Positions 6,087-7,911 of a DNA stretch of 7,911 bases are shown piece after piece. The DNA lies in the NCBI GenBank assembly GCA_965659845.1, contig CBFHXS010000107.1:1-7911 (forward strand), in the 5' to 3' direction. The position numbers and the translations under genes were made by a program. Origin of the DNA: Brumimicrobium sp965659845 (GTDB lineage: Bacteria; Bacteroidota; Bacteroidia; Flavobacteriales_D; Crocinitomicaceae). The first letter of the stretch is position 1. The number at the start of each line of letters is the position of its first letter. The notes beneath the pieces are model-generated. The model was not told the origin of the DNA and made no database searches. It saw nothing but the letters and a program-made list of their open reading frames with translations.

Positions 6087-7148
6087 ATGAGGGTTACTAT
6101 ATTACTTTTTTTTAGTTTGATCATTTCCAATTCCAATGGACAAGATACATTAGTTGTAGGTTATAATGATTCAGCACCTTTCATATTTGAGGAAGAGGGG
6201 GAATTACAAGGACCAATCTTCTGGTTATGGAACAACATTGCTAAAGAAAATGACTTTCATTGTGAGTATAAGTTATTACAAGCGGATAAGGTGATTGAAA
6301 GTGTTGAAAACAAACAGGTCGACTTGACCTTGTATCCTATGACAATTACAAGTGAACGATCAGAGATTATTGATTTCTCAGCACCTTTCTATTTGGCTTA
6401 TTCTGGAGTTGTTGCGAATGAGTATACCACATGGGAGAAAGCGAAAATCTTTTTATCTTCATTTTTGTCTTTGGATTTTTTTAGGATTCTAGCTGGTTTG
6501 TGTCTTGTTATTTTAGTCTTTGGTTTTTTAACATGGTTATTCGAGAGGAAAGCAAATAAGGAGGAATTCGGTGGTGGTATTCGAGGACTATGGAGCGGGT
6601 TTTGGTGGTCTGCCGTTACGATGACAACCGTTGGTTATGGTGATAAATCACCTCGGACATCAGGTGGAAGGCTAGTGGCATTAGTATGGATGTTTACTGC
6701 CATCATAATCATTTCTGGTTTTACTGCGAGCATTGCATCTTCTCTGACGATTACAGAATTGGAAACGGATACAAGTACAATCGAAAACTTTAAAAATAAA
6801 CGTTTGGGAACCGTGAGTAATTCAGGAACTATGAAGTGGATGAATGATAATTTCTATAATAATCAGCATCTATACTCTACTAAAGAGGAGCTAATCCCAG
6901 CCCTACGAAAAGAAGAAGTAGAAGCAATATCTTATGATTTACCATTATTGAATGAGTTAATCAGAACAGATACGCTTAATGAGTTCAAGGTCTTGGATAT
7001 TCGCTTCAATCCTCAGTATTATGCGCTTGGTATGAATAATGAATTATCGGATTCTATTCAGAAGCTTATCAATACCTCACTTTTGGAAAATACAGAAAGT
7101 TTGGAATGGGATGTTGTATTGGCAGAGTACGGTTTGAAAATCAAATAA
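6087..7148 (+). CDS. Prokaryotic ionotropic glutamate receptor-like potassium channel (GluR0 type)
   Basis: A ligand-gated channel of the inner membrane, with the binding domain in the periplasm. The 353 residues run in this order: signal peptide (1 to about 18), binding lobe S1 (20-115), TM1 (132-151), pore helix and filter (167-186), TM2 (194-216) and binding lobe S2 (217-353). The filter is TVGYGD (181-186), the potassium-channel signature. S1 contains MTITSERSEIIDFSAPF (85-101); Arg91 matches the arginine that clamps the ligand alpha-carboxylate in glutamate receptors. S2 contains GTVSNSGT (241-248) and Asp284 in ISYDLPLL, matching the residues for carboxylate and alpha-amino contacts. 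The end of TM2, FTASIASSLT (212-221), parallels the gating segment YTANLAAFLT of animal receptors. There is no amino-terminal domain and no third membrane helix, as in cyanobacterial GluR0. An amino-acid ligand and potassium selectivity are inferred. The ATG at 6087 directly begins the signal peptide. An ordinary periplasmic binding protein is excluded by the inserted pore. Confidence 0.93.
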   Translation: MRVTILLFFSLIISNSNGQDTLVVGYNDSAPFIFEEEGELQGPIFWLWNNIAKENDFHCEYKLLQADKVIESVENKQVDLTLYPMTITSERSEIIDFSAPFYLAYSGVVANEYTTWEKAKIFLSSFLSLDFFRILAGLCLVILVFGFLTWLFERKANKEEFGGGIRGLWSGFWWSAVTMTTVGYGDKSPRTSGGRLVALVWMFTAIIIISGFTASIASSLTITELETDTSTIENFKNKRLGTVSNSGTMKWMNDNFYNNQHLYSTKEELIPALRKEEVEAISYDLPLLNELIRTDTLNEFKVLDIRFNPQYYALGMNNELSDSIQKLINTSLLENTESLEWDVVLAEYGLKIK

Positions 7149-7150
7149 AA

Positions 7151-7176
7151 ATAGCCCTCTCGCTAAAGAAGGCTAT
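7151..7176. terminator. Probable terminator of the hpf gene, between convergent genes
   Basis: ATAGCC (7151-7156) pairs with GGCTAT (7171-7176); an inner TCT/AGA pairing after one C-A mismatch leaves a 6-base loop. On the minus strand the stem is followed by TTTTTATTT (complement of bases just left of 7151), a fair U-tract for hpf. On the plus strand the tail is AAAAACG, so termination of the channel gene here would be inefficient or factor-dependent. Confidence 0.6.
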
Positions 7177-7196
7177 AAAAACGTATTTTACCCGTC

Positions 7197-7511
7197 TTAG
7201 TGGTTTTGAAGTTTACCAATCAATTTGGTAAGTGAACTTTTCATTTTTTGTGAAGCGCTTTTCACCGCCTTATCAATATCACTATCTTTCGCTGTTACAG
7301 CAATTGGCTTAAGACCTTCCGGTCTTGCTTCAATTAAACATTTCTTATCATTTTCTCCAAATTTATCTCCATTCTCATCAGATAGATGAACTTCTAATCT
7401 TGTAACTCTGTCTGAAAATCTATTTAAATCCTCTTTAAGGTAATTTGTAAAATATTTTTCGATCCGTTCCTTTCCCTCTATATTCTTATCTGTATTAAAA
7501 ATAACTTCCAT
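7197..7511 (-). CDS. hpf: HPF/RaiA family ribosome-associated protein, short form
   Basis: Binds the decoding region of the 30S subunit and idles ribosomes during starvation or stationary phase. The product has 104 residues, close to short HPF/YfiA proteins, with no C-terminal dimerisation domain as in long HPF, so it would need a separate factor for hibernation dimers or act as a YfiA-like inhibitor. The beta-alpha-beta-beta-beta-alpha pattern is visible: MEVIFNTDKNI, helix ERIEKYFTNYLKEDLNRF, then VTRLEVHLSDENGDK, KCLIEARPEG, PIAVTAKDSDIDKAV and a basic final helix (KSASQKMKSSLTKLIGKL). The ATG at 7511 fits the family N-terminus. The frame stays open to 7664, but the extra 51 residues would overlap the end of the histidine kinase gene and are low-complexity Phe/Lys/Asn. 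AAAGGA sits directly against the ATG, too close for a normal Shine-Dalgarno site. A minus-strand TTATTTTG (7559-7566) is one mismatch from a -7 box. Confidence 0.87.
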   Translation of the reverse strand: MEVIFNTDKNIEGKERIEKYFTNYLKEDLNRFSDRVTRLEVHLSDENGDKFGENDKKCLIEARPEGLKPIAVTAKDSDIDKAVKSASQKMKSSLTKLIGKLQNH

Positions 7512-7614
7512 TCCTTTAGTTTTTAAAATTGTTGCGAAAATCCGCAGTTTCAAGATAGCAAAATAATTCCTTAAAAAAATGTTGAAATTGAATTTTAGGA
7601 AAAATTTAGATTTT

Positions 7615-7911
7615 TTATTGGTGAATGATGAGCGTGTTAAACTTGAAATGATAGAAGGTTCCATTCTCGGTTTTCTCTATATCGAAGATTCCGTCTAATT
7701 GTTCCGTAAATATCTCAATCAAGGATGTACCAAAACGATCACTATCACCTTCTTTTTTCCATTTACCATTGTCGGAGTAGATGAGCTCAAGACCAGTGCT
7801 TTTAGGATTGGATAATTTAATATTGATCTCAGGATGTTCCTGATCATCGTAGGCATACTTTATACTGTTTGTTATGAGTTCATTAATTATTAGAGCTAAC
7901 GGAACTATTTT
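7615..7911 (-). CDS. Sensor histidine kinase, C-terminal ATPase domain (partial, 5' end beyond window)
   Basis: Only the last 98 residues are in the window, ending at TAA 7617-7615. They form most of a HATPase domain of the HisKA_2 type: the N-box IINELITNSIKYAY (about 8-21), a strand with LIYSDNG as a reduced G1 box, then RFGTSLIEIFTEQLDG in the G2/following helix position and the closing strands GIFDIEKTENGTFYHFKF. In this type the kinase phosphorylates a histidine just upstream of the ATPase domain and passes the phosphate to a response regulator. The sensor part is not visible, so the signal and location are unknown. The segment after DNG (KWKKEGDSD) lacks the second glycine of the usual DxGxG. 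The gene lies 103 bases upstream of hpf on the same strand, so read-through is possible, but hpf appears to have its own promoter region. Confidence 0.82.
   Translation of the reverse strand, partial: KIVPLALIINELITNSIKYAYDDQEHPEINIKLSNPKSTGLELIYSDNGKWKKEGDSDRFGTSLIEIFTEQLDGIFDIEKTENGTFYHFKFNTLIIHQ

Noticed and set aside
7512..7664. 51-residue extension of HPF to an ATG at 7664
   Set aside because: It overlaps the 3' end of the histidine kinase gene and is AT-driven low-complexity sequence; the family start is at 7511.
1..7911. Mobile element, CRISPR array, tRNA or defence system
   Set aside because: No transposase, integrase, regular direct repeats, tRNA-like cloverleaf or toxin-antitoxin pair was seen; gene spacing and composition look like ordinary chromosome.

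Overview
The window is AT-rich and gene-dense, and it looks like a chromosomal segment of a Bacteroidota bacterium, probably Flavobacteriales-like. Evidence: start codons mostly lack Shine-Dalgarno sequences, one promoter matches the Bacteroidota -7 box TAnnTTTG, and several proteins resemble types typical of the phylum (a GT2 transferase ending in IHYKGESTKK, a short HPF with the C-terminus GKLQNH, a paired M16 protease with a LolA-like tail). I cannot name a genus.

Layout. (1) 1-1626, minus strand: a compact operon of ridA, a small unknown lipoprotein and a GT2 glycosyltransferase cut by the left edge; gaps are 7 and 1 bases. (2) 1676-2242, plus strand: a pabA/trpG-type glutamine amidotransferase with a TTG start, divergent from ridA and ended by a hairpin shared with the convergent M16 operon. 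(3) 2294-5906, minus strand: a two-gene operon for a secreted M16 metalloprotease pair. The upstream gene carries the zinc site (HFFEH). The downstream gene has lost it, keeps the C-terminal Arg/Tyr elements, and is fused to a LolA-like domain. (4) 6087-7148, plus strand: a two-transmembrane channel with a TVGYGD filter set inside a bilobed amino-acid-binding domain, i.e. a prokaryotic ionotropic glutamate receptor (GluR0 type). (5) 7197-7511, minus strand: a short HPF/RaiA ribosome-associated protein. (6) 7615-7911, minus strand: the C-terminal ATPase end of a sensor histidine kinase cut by the right edge.

How the genes fit together. The M16 pair should act as one periplasmic or surface peptidase. 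The receptor channel is transcribed divergently from it across a 180-base region, so a link between peptide breakdown and amino-acid sensing is conceivable but unproven. The other genes are housekeeping (RidA, PabA/TrpG, HPF) or envelope functions (lipoprotein, GT2). There is no sign of mobile elements, CRISPR, tRNA, rRNA or phage, and no stretch over 300 bases lacks a gene. The most noteworthy item is the glutamate-receptor-like potassium channel.
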